Notes: generated by a model not told the origin, from the sequence alone. A DNA stretch of 64,000 bases from Micromonospora rhizosphaerae (GCF_900091465.1 NZ_FMHV01000002.1:4464001-4528000); one strand, 5' to 3'; shown: positions 45,945 to 54,454, numbered from the stretch's first letter. Program-made: numbers and translations.

Positions 45945-47536
45945 GCGAGCTTGCGGGCGAACCATCGGCACAGCCGACGGGGAAGCTTGACCTGGATCCG
46001 GCGTTGGTGGCGCGGGCGCGGGAGTTGGCGCGCCGCGCCGGGCAGCCGGTGGTGGATCTGGCGCGCAGCCACACCACCGTGTCGGTGGAGCGGGCGGTGC
46101 TGCGGCTGGCCGGGGTGGCCGGCGCGGACCCGGACGGCATCCCGTGGGTGAACCGCCTCGTGGACGCGGTGGTCGCCGACGTCGGGCTGGGGCACGGGGT
46201 GGCGGCGCCGGTGTTCGACGCCCTGGCGCGGGAGCAGATCACCGACGTGACGTTGCTGGCGCAGAAGGCCGCGGCCGGGTCGGTGCGGTTCCAGCAGCCG
46301 ACCGGAAAGGCGGCGACCGCGGCGCGCAGGGCCGCCCGGAAGGCGGTCGGCGCGGGCGTCCGGCTGATCGACCGGCGCCGCGCCGAGCGGGATCGCCTGG
46401 TGAAGCGGTACGGGGACCCGGAGCAGCGGCCGTGGATCTACCTGATCGTGGCCACCGGGGACATCTACGAGGACATCCCGCAGGCGCAGGCCGCGGCCCG
46501 GGCCGGCGCGGACATCATCGCGGTGATCCGCTCCACCGGGCAGTCGCTGCTGGACTACGTGCCGGAGGGGGCGACCCGGGAGGGGTTCGCCGGCACGTAT
46601 GCCACGCAGGAGAACTTCCGGCTGATGCGGGCGGCCCTGGACGAGTCGTCGAGGGAGCTGGGCCGGTACGTGCGGCTGACGAACTACGCGTCGGGTCTGT
46701 GCATGCCGGAGATGGCGACCCTGGCGGGTCTGGAGCGTCTGGACATGATGCTCAACGACTCGATGTACGGGATCCTGTTCCGCGACATCAACCCGATCCG
46801 CACGTTCGTGGACCAGCGGTTCTCCCGGCAGGTGCACGCCCGGGCGGGGATCATCATCAACACCGGTGAGGACAACTACCTCACCACCGCCGACGCGGTG
46901 GACGAGGCGCACACGGTGACGGTGTCGCAGCTGCTCAACGAGTACTTCGCGCACGAGGCCGGGCTGGCCGACTGGCAGCTGGGGCTGGGGCACGCGTTCG
47001 AGATCAACCCGGACCTGCCGGAGTCGTTCCGGCTGGAGCTGGCGCACGCGCTGCTGGCCCGCGAGCTGTTCCCCGACGCGCCGCTGAAGTGGATGCCGCC
47101 GACGAAGCACATGACCGGCGACGTGTTTCGCGGCAACCTGCTCGACGGGTTCTTCAACCTGGTCGGCACCATGACCGGGCAGGGCATCCTGCTGGTCGGC
47201 ATGATGACCGAGGCGGTGGTGACGCCGTGGCTGTCCGACCGGGACATCGCCCTGCAGAACGTGCGCTACGTGCTGGGCGCCGCCGGCGGGCTGCACGAGG
47301 ACTTCGTGCCGGCGCCGGGCGGGTTCATCCAGCAGCGCGCCCACCGGGTCCTCGCCGAGGCGGTGGAGCTGCTCGAACGCATCGGTGAGCAGTCGCTGCT
47401 GACCGCGATCGCGGAGGGCACCTTCGGCATCATGAAGCGGCCCGCCGACCGGGGCAAGGGCCTCGACGGGGTGGCGAAGCACGAGGTCGACTACTTCAAC
47501 CCCGCCACGGAGATCCTGGAAGGACAGCAGGCGTGA
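45941..47536 (+). CDS. kamD: Lysine 5,6-aminomutase alpha subunit
   Basis: This 531-residue protein matches the alpha subunit of adenosylcobalamin- and PLP-dependent lysine 5,6-aminomutase, which moves the terminal amino group of L-lysine or beta-lysine. The TIM-barrel region shows IVATGDIYEDIPQAQAAAR, LTNYASGLCMPEMATLAGL and WMPPTKHMTGDVFRGN. It begins inside the stop codon of the amidohydrolase and overlaps kamE by 4 bp, so the subunits are made together. The enzyme is typical of anaerobic fermenters. Confidence 0.93.
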   Translation: MSELAGEPSAQPTGKLDLDPALVARARELARRAGQPVVDLARSHTTVSVERAVLRLAGVAGADPDGIPWVNRLVDAVVADVGLGHGVAAPVFDALAREQITDVTLLAQKAAAGSVRFQQPTGKAATAARRAARKAVGAGVRLIDRRRAERDRLVKRYGDPEQRPWIYLIVATGDIYEDIPQAQAAARAGADIIAVIRSTGQSLLDYVPEGATREGFAGTYATQENFRLMRAALDESSRELGRYVRLTNYASGLCMPEMATLAGLERLDMMLNDSMYGILFRDINPIRTFVDQRFSRQVHARAGIIINTGEDNYLTTADAVDEAHTVTVSQLLNEYFAHEAGLADWQLGLGHAFEINPDLPESFRLELAHALLARELFPDAPLKWMPPTKHMTGDVFRGNLLDGFFNLVGTMTGQGILLVGMMTEAVVTPWLSDRDIALQNVRYVLGAAGGLHEDFVPAPGGFIQQRAHRVLAEAVELLERIGEQSLLTAIAEGTFGIMKRPADRGKGLDGVAKHEVDYFNPATEILEGQQA

Positions 47537-48309
47537 CCGCCGTCGAGACCGGCGCGGGCGCCGGGAAGAAGATCGTCCGGCCGTACGGGGACACCACCGG
47601 CGACGGCATGGCGCAGGTGTCGTTCACGCTGCCGGTGCCGCACGACAAGCGGGCCGAGGGCGCGGCGATCCAGCTGGCCAACAAGATGGGCATCGACCCG
47701 GCGATGCTGGTGCACGCCAAGCAGATGGGCGACGGGTTCACCTTCTTCGTGGTGTACGGGCGGGTGAACCATCTGGTGGACCTCGCGGCGGTGCAGGTGG
47801 TGGAGCGGGACTTCCCGCTGCTGTCGGCCAAGGAGGTCAACGCGCTGGTGAAGCAGCGGCTGCGGCGCAAGCTGTCCGTGGTGGGCGCCTGCATCGGCAC
47901 CGACGCGCACACCGTCGGCATCGACGCGATCCTCAACGTCAAGGGCATCGCGGGGGAGAAGGGCCTGGAGTACTACCGGGAGCTGAAGGTCACCAACCTG
48001 GGCGCGCAGGTCAGCGTACCGGAGCTGGTGGAGGCGGCCCGGGCGGAGAAGGCCGACGCGGTGCTGGTGTCGCAGGTGGTGACGCAGCGCGACGCGCACC
48101 TGCACAACACCCGGGAGATGTCCGCGGCGTTCCGCGAGGCGGTGCCGGCGGGCAGGCGGCCGCTGCTGATCGTCGGCGGGCCGCGGTTCGACGAGACGAT
48201 GACCGACGAGCTCGGCGTGGACCGCATCTTCGGCCGGGGCACCACCCCGGGCGAGGTGGCCAGCTACCTGGTGCACGCGCTGATCACGAACAAGAAGGCG
48301 AAGCAATGA
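47533..48309 (+). CDS. kamE: Lysine 5,6-aminomutase beta subunit (B12- and PLP-binding)
   Basis: This 258-residue subunit carries both cofactors. The base-off cobalamin motif DAHTVG gives His126 as the lower cobalt ligand, and Lys137 in LNVKGIAG is the expected PLP lysine. Both sit seven residues before the His133 and Lys144 known from the Clostridium enzyme, so the active site looks intact. A Rossmann B12 domain follows (ADAVLVSQVVTQRDAHLHN, LLIVGGPRFDE). It starts with GTG inside the kamD stop and overlaps the next gene. Confidence 0.94.
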   Translation: MTAVETGAGAGKKIVRPYGDTTGDGMAQVSFTLPVPHDKRAEGAAIQLANKMGIDPAMLVHAKQMGDGFTFFVVYGRVNHLVDLAAVQVVERDFPLLSAKEVNALVKQRLRRKLSVVGACIGTDAHTVGIDAILNVKGIAGEKGLEYYRELKVTNLGAQVSVPELVEAARAEKADAVLVSQVVTQRDAHLHNTREMSAAFREAVPAGRRPLLIVGGPRFDETMTDELGVDRIFGRGTTPGEVASYLVHALITNKKAKQ

Positions 48310-48704
48310 GCGAGCAGGATCCCCGGCTGGGGCTGACCGTGACGCACCGGCGGTACGTGCCGTACTCGCACGCCCACTACGCCGGGAACCTGGTCGACGG
48401 GGCGTACGCGCTGGGGTTGTTCGGCGACGTCGCCACGGAGGTGTGCATCCGCACCGACGGCGACGAGGGCCTGTTCGCGTCGTACTCCGACGTGCAGTTC
48501 AAGGCGCCGATGAAGGCCGGGGACGTGCTGGAGGTGACCGCGACGGTGACCCGGGTGGGCACCCGCAGCCGCACCATCGACTTCGCCGCACGGGTCGTCT
48601 GCCGGGGCCGCCCCGACAAGTCCGAGTCCGCGGCCGAGGTCCTGGCGGAGCCGATCGTGGCGGTCACCGCGACCGGCACGGTGGTCGTGCCGCCGGCGGC
48701 GTGA
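48306..48704 (+). CDS. kal: 3-aminobutyryl-CoA ammonia-lyase (hotdog fold)
   Basis: This 132-residue hotdog-fold protein has the family sequence YVPYSHAHYAGNLVDGAYAL and LFASYSDVQFKAPMKAGDVL. In lysine fermentation Kal removes ammonia from L-3-aminobutyryl-CoA to give crotonyl-CoA. It overlaps kamE (ATGA) and the following ASKHA gene (GTGA). Other hotdog thioesterases look alike, but gene order with kdd and kamDE makes Kal the best call. Confidence 0.85.
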   Translation: MSEQDPRLGLTVTHRRYVPYSHAHYAGNLVDGAYALGLFGDVATEVCIRTDGDEGLFASYSDVQFKAPMKAGDVLEVTATVTRVGTRSRTIDFAARVVCRGRPDKSESAAEVLAEPIVAVTATGTVVVPPAA

Positions 48705-50035
48705 ACGTCGCCGTCTGCGCCGACGTCGGCTCGACGTACACCAAGGCGGCGGTGGTCGACCTCGACGCCGGCGCGCTGGTCGCGGCCGCGTCGGCGCCGA
48801 CCACGGTCGGCACGGACGTGCTGCACGGCCTGGACGCCGCGGTCACGGCGGCCACCGCCACGCTCGGCGTCCGCGACGCGCCGTGGTACGTCTGCTCGTC
48901 CGCCGGCGGCGGGCTGCGGCTGGCCGTGATCGGGTACGAGCCCCTGGTGACCGCCCAGGCCGGGCGGCGGGTGGGGTTGTCGGCCGGGGCGCACGTGGTG
49001 CACGTGGCCGCCGGCCGGCTCGGCGCCGTCGAGCTGAGCGCGCTACGCGCCGCCCGCCCGGACGTGGTGCTGCTGGTCGGCGGCACCGACGGCGGCGACG
49101 CCGACACCCTCGCCCACAACGCCACCCGGCTGGCGAAGGCCCGCTGGCGGGTGCCCGTCGTCCTGGCCGGCAACGCCGATGTCCGCGACGAGCTGCACTC
49201 CCTGCTCGCTGGCGCGAAGGTGCCGGTGACCGTGGCCGACAACGTGCTGCCCCGCATCGGGGTGCTCGCCCCCGCCTCGGCGCGGGCGGCCATCCGGGAG
49301 GTGTTCCTGCGGCACGTCATCGGCGGCAAGCGGCTCTCGCGGGGCAGCCGGTTCGCCCGCCTCGTCCGGGCGGCCACCCCCGACGCGGTGCTGACCGGGG
49401 TGGAGGTGCTCGCCGACACCCTCGGCGGGGACCTGGCCGTGGTCGACGTCGGTGGCGCCACCACCGACGTGTACTCGGTGCTCACCCCCGACGAGCGGGG
49501 CAGCGGCCCCGGCCGGGAGGTCGCCGGCATGCTGTGGCGGGCCCGCACCGTCGAGGGGGACCTGGGCATGCGGTGGAGCGCCCCGGGGGTGGTCCGCGCG
49601 GCCGCCGAGGAGCGCCTCCTCGCCCCGGGGGAGCAGGACCAGTTGGCCGCGGCGGCGGCGGTCCGCGCCGCCGACCCGGGATTCCTGCCCGCCGACGACA
49701 CCGAGCGGGCCGTGGACGCCCGGATCGCCGCGCTCGCCGCGACGGTGGCCTTGCGTCGGCACGCCCGCGGTGCGGCCACCGGGGAGCGGGCCGGGCGGGA
49801 CCTGCGCGACGTGCGGCTGCTCGTCGGCTCCGGTGGGGTGCTCCGGCACGCCGCGCCCGCCGACGCGGCGAGCGTGCTCGGCGCGGTGCTGACCGACCAG
49901 GCCGGCGGGTGGCCGCTGCCACGCGCGGCCCGGCCGGTCGTCGACGTCGACTACGTGCTCGCCGCCGGCGGGTTGCTGGCCCAGGAGCACCCGCAGGCGG
50001 CGGGGGCGCTGCTGCGTTGCCACCTCGATCGGTGA
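48701..50035 (+). CDS. GlmL/MutL-type ASKHA ATPase, probable aminomutase reactivase
   Basis: This 444-residue protein has an actin-like ATPase fold with DVGSTYTKAAVV as phosphate-1 loop, LLVGGTDGGDADTLAHNATR and a second phosphate motif in VVDVGGATTDVYSVL. It resembles the MutL/GlmL protein encoded between glutamate mutase subunits, a presumed chaperone for B12 mutases. Clostridial 5,6-aminomutase needs an ATP-driven reactivating factor (KamB-KamC), which is not seen here. This coupled last gene may do that job. Inference from family and position. Confidence 0.8.
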   Translation: MNVAVCADVGSTYTKAAVVDLDAGALVAAASAPTTVGTDVLHGLDAAVTAATATLGVRDAPWYVCSSAGGGLRLAVIGYEPLVTAQAGRRVGLSAGAHVVHVAAGRLGAVELSALRAARPDVVLLVGGTDGGDADTLAHNATRLAKARWRVPVVLAGNADVRDELHSLLAGAKVPVTVADNVLPRIGVLAPASARAAIREVFLRHVIGGKRLSRGSRFARLVRAATPDAVLTGVEVLADTLGGDLAVVDVGGATTDVYSVLTPDERGSGPGREVAGMLWRARTVEGDLGMRWSAPGVVRAAAEERLLAPGEQDQLAAAAAVRAADPGFLPADDTERAVDARIAALAATVALRRHARGAATGERAGRDLRDVRLLVGSGGVLRHAAPADAASVLGAVLTDQAGGWPLPRAARPVVDVDYVLAAGGLLAQEHPQAAGALLRCHLDR

Positions 50036-50105
50036 CGGCCCGCCGCGAGCACGAGACGCGCCGACGCGACACGCCGTGGTGCGACACACGACAGGCCGGG
50101 GTGGG

Positions 50106-50136
50106 TTGACAGCGGCGGGGGTGCACGCCGTACCGT
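50106..50136 (+). promoter_or_regulatory. Consensus-like promoter of the putative small RNA
   Basis: A perfect TTGACA -35 (50106-50111) and a TACCGT -10 (50131-50136) are separated by 19 bp. The spacing is long but allowed for TANNNT-type actinobacterial promoters. Transcription would start near 50143. Confidence 0.5.
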
Positions 50137-50142
50137 CTTTGA

Positions 50143-50432
50143 GTCCTACCACGGGAAGCGGCTGTTGTTCGCTTCGTCCCTTCGTCCGCTGGCCGAGCGA
50201 CCTCGAGTCGCGGCGGCCAGGTCCAGCGGGCGGGGGTCGGCGGGGCGGCGCGAACCGGCCGCGGTTACCGGTGTACGGGCAGGGTGAGAGGCACGGCCAG
50301 TAGACAACGGCCCGGCGGGGGCAGCCAGTCCGCGTCCGGTCGGTCCGAAGGTCGGCGCCGCTCATTCTCGCCCCACCGGCCGGGAAGGGCCTGGGAGCAT
50401 CGGGGCGCGGCGCAAGCCGCGCCCCGATTTTG
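50143..50432 (+). ncRNA. Putative structured small RNA of about 290 nt
   Basis: The segment runs from a predicted start near 50143 to an intrinsic terminator. Near the 5' end GGGAAGCG and CGCTTCGTCCC can pair (50153-50181); next CTGGCC and GGCCAG enclose AGCGAC/GTCGC (50193-50221). No ribosome site with a plausible ORF is seen. Size and free-standing position recall the actinobacterial 6S-like RNAs such as Ms1, but I see no sequence proof of that. The gene on the opposite strand starts beyond it and converges on it. Confidence 0.45.
50401..50432 (+). terminator. Intrinsic terminator of the putative small RNA
   Basis: CGGGGCGCGGC pairs perfectly with GCCGCGCCCCG around a GCAA tetraloop and is followed by ATTTTGTT. 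A textbook structure for the plus strand. Confidence 0.8.
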
Positions 50433-50456
50433 TTCGGCCGGGTGGGCGCGCAGGCG

Positions 50457-51035
50457 TCAGTGGGCGGCGGGTCGGGCGCGGACGTGCAGCCGTTCGCCCT
50501 GCGGCCCGAAGAGGTTGAGGAGTTCCGCGGGCCGCGAATCCGGGTTGGCGACCGCGTGCGGCAGACGGGTGTCGAACTCGGCGACCTCGCCGGGGGTCAG
50601 CAGCAGGTCGTGCTCGGCCAGCAGGAGCCGCACCCGCCCGGACAACACGTACAGCCACTCGTAGCCCTCATGGGTCTGCTGCTCGGGCTCGGCGGGGGTG
50701 TGCGGCGGGAGGATCTGCTTGAACGCCTGCAACCCGCCCGGGCGGCGGGTCAGCGGCAGGAACGTGATGCCGTGGCGGACGATCGGGCGGGGGTGCAGCC
50801 GCGGGTCGCCGGTGGGCGGGGCGCCGACGAGTTCATCCAGCGGCACCTGGTGGGCCCGCGCGAGGGGCAGCAGCAGCTCCAGGGTGGGGCGGCGGCCGCC
50901 GGATTCCAGCCGCGACAGGGTGGACACCGAGATGCCGGTCGCCTGGGCGAGCTGGGCGAGCGTCGTGCCGCGCTGCCGCCGCAGGGCCCGCAGCCGGGGA
51001 CCAACCGCGGCCAGCACGTCCTCGTTGCTTGCCAT
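50457..51035 (-). CDS. XRE-family regulator with cupin domain
   Basis: This 192-residue protein joins an XRE helix-turn-helix (residues 10-65; TTLAQLAQATGISVSTLSRL) to a C-terminal cupin sensor domain (THEGYEWLYVLSGRVRLLLA). Such regulators usually repress a neighbouring catabolic or redox gene. A TATTGT -10 element lies 7 nt before the ATG, so the message is probably leaderless, and alternating TTGCC/GGCAA half-sites overlap the promoter and start codon. It is divergent from the oxidoreductase-methyltransferase fusion. Confidence 0.87.
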   Translation of the reverse strand: MASNEDVLAAVGPRLRALRRQRGTTLAQLAQATGISVSTLSRLESGGRRPTLELLLPLARAHQVPLDELVGAPPTGDPRLHPRPIVRHGITFLPLTRRPGGLQAFKQILPPHTPAEPEQQTHEGYEWLYVLSGRVRLLLAEHDLLLTPGEVAEFDTRLPHAVANPDSRPAELLNLFGPQGERLHVRARPAAH

Positions 51036-51055
51036 AGTGGCAACAATACTTGCCA
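51029..51055. promoter_or_regulatory. Alternating TTGCC/GGCAA half-sites in the XRE / oxidoreductase divergent region
   Basis: TTGCC (51029), GGCAA (51039) and TTGCC (51050) form two overlapping palindromes; TGGCAA-CAATAC-TTGCCA (51038-51055) is perfect with 6-bp arms. They cover the start codon and -10 region of the XRE gene and are ideally placed to control both divergent genes. Confidence 0.6.
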
Positions 51056-51112
51056 GCCTGCCGGCGGTGGGTGCACGGTGGGCCCGACGAAACGCGACGG
51101 AGGGACTTCACC

Positions 51113-52693
51113 ATGGACGACAGGTACGACGTGGTGGTGATCGGCGGCGGCGCCGCCGGGCTCAGCGGGGCGCTGGCCCTGGCGCGGGCGCGGCGGTCGG
51201 TGCTCGTGGTGGACGCGGGGCAGCCGCGCAACGCGCCGGCCGGGCACGTGCACAACCACCTGGGCAGCGACGGCACGCCGCCGGCCGACCTGCTGGCGGC
51301 CGGCCGGGCGGAGGTCACCCGGTACGGCGGTGACGTCGTCGCCGGGACCGTCGACGACGCGGTGAAGGACGACGAAGACTTCCTGGTGACCCTGCGCGAC
51401 GGGCGCGGGGTACGGGCCCGGCGGCTGCTGGTGGCCACCGGGCTCGTCGACGAGCTGCCCGACGTGCCCGGACTGGCCGGACGGTGGGGACGCGACGTGC
51501 TGCACTGCCCGTACTGCCACGGGTGGGAGGTTCGCGACCGGCGCATCGGGGTCCTGGCCACCGGGCCGCTGGGCGTACACCAGGCGCAGCTGTGGCGGCA
51601 GTGGAGCCCGCACGTGACGCTGCTGCTGCACCACACTGCGGTGCCTGGTGCGGAGGAGACCGAGCAGCTCGCCGCGCGTGGGATCACCGTGGTCGACGGG
51701 CCGGTCGCCGGGCTGGAGGTCACCGACGACGCGCTCAGCGGAGTACGGCTGGCCTCGGGCGAGGTCGTCGCGCTCGACGCGGTGGTCGTCGGGACCCGGC
51801 TCAGCGCCCGGGCGGACGTGCTGCGCTCACTCGGGTTGGCACCCGTCGACGTCGACATGGGCGGGCACGTCATCGGCACGCAGATCCCCACGGACCAGAC
51901 CGGCGCGACCGCCGTGCCCGGCGTGTGGGTGGCGGGCAACGTGGCCGACCTGCGGGCGCAGGTGGTCACCGCCGCGGCGGCCGGCCTGACCGCCGCTGCG
52001 GCGATCAACTCCGACCTGATCGCCGAGGAGACCCGCGGCGCCGTCGAAGCCCACCGGCACGAGCTGCGGACCATGTTGGAGCAGCCCGCCTGGGAGGAGC
52101 GTTACCGGGCCAGCCCGTCGGTGTGGAGCGGGCGGCCGAACCCGCAGCTGGTGGCCGAGGCCACCGCCCTGGCCCCGGGCCGGGCGCTCGACGTCGGCTG
52201 CGGCGAGGGCGCGGACGCGGTCTGGCTGGCCCGGCGCGGCTGGCAGGTCACCGCCGTCGACATCGCCACCACCGCGCTGCGCCGGGCCGCCGACCTGGCC
52301 GCAGCCGCCGGCCAGCAGGTTGCCGGACGCATCACCTTCACCCAGGCGGACCTACGCGAGAAGCCACCCACCGAGGGCGGGTACGACCTGGTGTCGGCGC
52401 AGTTCATGCAGCTGCCGGGCGACACGCGGCGGGAGCTGTTCGCCCGGCTGGCCGCCGCAGTGGCCCCCGGCGGCACCCTGCTGATCGTCGGGCACCACCC
52501 GTCCGACCTGCGCACCACCGCGCACCGGATGCACTTTCCGGAGCTGATGTTCACCGCCGAGGAGATCGCGGCCTCGCTCGACCCCGCCAGCTGGCAGGTA
52601 TGCGCGGCCGAGGCCCGCCCGCGCGGCGCCGTCGACCCGGACGGGCGGGACGTCACGATCCACGACGCGGTCCTGGTCGCGCGTCGGCGCTGA
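51113..52693 (+). CDS. Fused FAD-dependent oxidoreductase and SAM methyltransferase
   Basis: This 526-residue protein has an N-terminal thioredoxin-reductase-like flavoprotein (residues 1-310; VVIGGGAAGLSGALALARAR, redox-site-like CPYCHGWEVRDR, GVWVAGNVADLRAQ) and a C-terminal class I methyltransferase (residues 330-526; ALDVGCGEGADAVWLARRGW). The two domains are normally separate proteins. Together they suggest coupled detoxification, for example reducing and then methylating a metalloid or thiol compound, but this is inference. CGGAGGG precedes the ATG at 51113. The divergent XRE-cupin gene likely regulates it. Confidence 0.87.
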   Translation: MDDRYDVVVIGGGAAGLSGALALARARRSVLVVDAGQPRNAPAGHVHNHLGSDGTPPADLLAAGRAEVTRYGGDVVAGTVDDAVKDDEDFLVTLRDGRGVRARRLLVATGLVDELPDVPGLAGRWGRDVLHCPYCHGWEVRDRRIGVLATGPLGVHQAQLWRQWSPHVTLLLHHTAVPGAEETEQLAARGITVVDGPVAGLEVTDDALSGVRLASGEVVALDAVVVGTRLSARADVLRSLGLAPVDVDMGGHVIGTQIPTDQTGATAVPGVWVAGNVADLRAQVVTAAAAGLTAAAAINSDLIAEETRGAVEAHRHELRTMLEQPAWEERYRASPSVWSGRPNPQLVAEATALAPGRALDVGCGEGADAVWLARRGWQVTAVDIATTALRRAADLAAAAGQQVAGRITFTQADLREKPPTEGGYDLVSAQFMQLPGDTRRELFARLAAAVAPGGTLLIVGHHPSDLRTTAHRMHFPELMFTAEEIAASLDPASWQVCAAEARPRGAVDPDGRDVTIHDAVLVARRR

Positions 52694-52809
52694 TCCCGCG
52701 CGCAGGTCCCTCGGGTCCGCCCGAGCGGCAGGCGGCGGGCGGCGCACCGCGGCCGCCGGAGCCGGTCCGGGGCGGGTAGCCTTCGGCGCGTGATCGTGGT
52801 GAGGTGCCG

Positions 52810-54414
52810 ATGACGACGCTCGACCGGGAAGAGGTGCGTGCCACAGCGGTGGCACGCGTAACCCCGCGCCCCCTGCCGCTGCGGGTGGCCGTGCCGATGG
52901 CGGTGGCCGCCGGGCTGGCGCTGCTGGCCGCGTTCCCGCCGTACGGGGTGTGGCCGCTCGCGCCGGCCGGCGTGGCGCTGCTCGCCGCGGCGGCGCACCG
53001 GCGCCGGCTGCGCGCGGGCGCGGGACTGGGCTTCCTGACCGGGGTGGCGCTGTTCGCGCCGCTGCTGGAATGGACGAATCTGCACACCGGCTACGTGCCG
53101 TGGGTGCTGCTGTCGCTGTTGCAGGCCGGCTACCTGGCCCTGCTCGGGGTGGCCACCGCCTGGGTGTCCCCGCTGGTCGACCGGTACCGGTGGGCCTGGC
53201 CCGCGATCACCGGCGTGCTGTGGGTGGGGCAGGAGGCGCTGCGCGACCGCACCCCGTTCGGCGGGTTCCCCTGGGGGCGGCTGGCGTTCACCCAGGACAC
53301 CTCGCCCCTGCTGCGGCTGGCCGCGCTCGGCGGCGCGCCGCTGGTCACCTTCGCGGTCGCGCTGACCGGTGGGCTGCTGGTCACCCTCGCCTGGCGGCGC
53401 TGGGCGCCGCCGCGGCACGCCGAGCAGTGGCGGCCGGTGGCCGGGCTGCTCGCCGCGCTCGTCGCGGTGCTGGGCGTCGGGCTGGCCGTGCCCGTCGGGG
53501 TACGCGGCGGCGGCGAGCAGGTCACCGTCGCCATCGTGCAGGGCAACGTGCCCCGGCTCGGGTTGGACTTCAACGCCCAGCGGCAGGCGGTGCTCAACAA
53601 CCACGTCGACGCCACCCTGACCCTCGCCGAGCGGGTCGCCGCCGGCACCCAGCGCCGACCCGACCTGGTGGTGTGGCCGGAGAACTCCAGCGACATCGAC
53701 CCGCTGCGCTACCCGGGCGCCGCGGACCGGATCTCCCAGGCCGCCGACGCGATCGGTGCGCCGATCCTGGTCGGCGCGGTGCTGCTGGGCCCCGGTGAGG
53801 GGCAGGTCCGCAACGCGGGGCTGCTCTGGCGCCCCACGAGCGGCCCCGACCTTCAGCAGCTCTACACCAAGCGGCACCCGGTGCCGTTCGCCGAGTACGT
53901 TCCGCTGCGCACGATCGCCCGCATGGTCAGCTCCGAGGTCGACCGGGTCCGGTCGGACTTCGTCCCCGGCACCGAGCCGGGCGTGCTCGACGCCGGGCCG
54001 GCCGTGCTCGGCGACGTGATCTGTTTCGAGGTCGCCTACGACGGCGTCGTCCGGGACACCGTCACCGGTGGCGCCCAGCTGCTGGTGGTGCAGACCAACA
54101 ACGCCACCTTCGACGTCGCCGAGGCCCGCCAGCAGCTGGCGATGGTGCGGCTGCGGGCGGTCGAGCACGGGCGCGCCGCTTTGATGGCCTCGACGGTCGG
54201 GGTGTCCGGGTTCGTTTCCCCGGACGGGCGGGTAACCGGCGCCACCGGATTCAACACCGCGGCGGTGGTGATCCGGCAAATGCAGCTCGGGGACGGGCGT
54301 ACCCCGGCCACCCTGGTGGGCGTGTGGCCCGAGGTGGCCCTCGCGGCGTTGGCCGTCGCGGCCCTGGCCGGCGCGGCGGTGCTGCGCCGGCGCCGGGAGG
54401 TCGCCCCCGGGTAG
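52810..54414 (+). CDS. lnt: Apolipoprotein N-acyltransferase
   Basis: This 534-residue enzyme has an N-terminal multi-helix membrane domain and a C-terminal nitrilase-like domain. The nitrilase triad is visible: Glu in VVWPENSSDIDP, Lys in LYTKRHPVPFAEYVP and Cys in DVICFEVAYDG. It adds the third acyl chain to lipoproteins. The ATG at 52810 was chosen over a GTG six bases earlier. A polyprenol mannose synthase follows; in Mycobacterium tuberculosis the two activities are fused as Ppm1. Confidence 0.91.
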   Translation: MTTLDREEVRATAVARVTPRPLPLRVAVPMAVAAGLALLAAFPPYGVWPLAPAGVALLAAAAHRRRLRAGAGLGFLTGVALFAPLLEWTNLHTGYVPWVLLSLLQAGYLALLGVATAWVSPLVDRYRWAWPAITGVLWVGQEALRDRTPFGGFPWGRLAFTQDTSPLLRLAALGGAPLVTFAVALTGGLLVTLAWRRWAPPRHAEQWRPVAGLLAALVAVLGVGLAVPVGVRGGGEQVTVAIVQGNVPRLGLDFNAQRQAVLNNHVDATLTLAERVAAGTQRRPDLVVWPENSSDIDPLRYPGAADRISQAADAIGAPILVGAVLLGPGEGQVRNAGLLWRPTSGPDLQQLYTKRHPVPFAEYVPLRTIARMVSSEVDRVRSDFVPGTEPGVLDAGPAVLGDVICFEVAYDGVVRDTVTGGAQLLVVQTNNATFDVAEARQQLAMVRLRAVEHGRAALMASTVGVSGFVSPDGRVTGATGFNTAAVVIRQMQLGDGRTPATLVGVWPEVALAALAVAALAGAAVLRRRREVAPG

Positions 54415-54454
54415 GACGACGGGTGCCGGTGCGTCGGCGGAAGGCGGTGCGAGG

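Larger units (their letters stand above)
50036..50456. other. 420-bp gap holding a promoter, a structured segment and a terminator but no convincing ORF
   Basis: The gap follows the last lysine-cluster gene. It contains a TTGACA promoter, about 290 bp of hairpin-rich sequence and an intrinsic terminator, all on the plus strand, with no gene on that strand to explain them. See the separate entries. Confidence 0.6.

Noticed and set aside
43725..45971. 748-codon minus-strand open frame opposite kdd and the amidohydrolase
   Set aside because: His/Arg/Pro-rich antisense artefact; both plus-strand genes are well supported.
50143..50432. RNase P RNA, tmRNA or 4.5S RNA in the post-lysine-cluster gap
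   Set aside because: The conserved sequences of RNase P RNA, the tmRNA acceptor end and the signal recognition particle tetraloop domain were not found.
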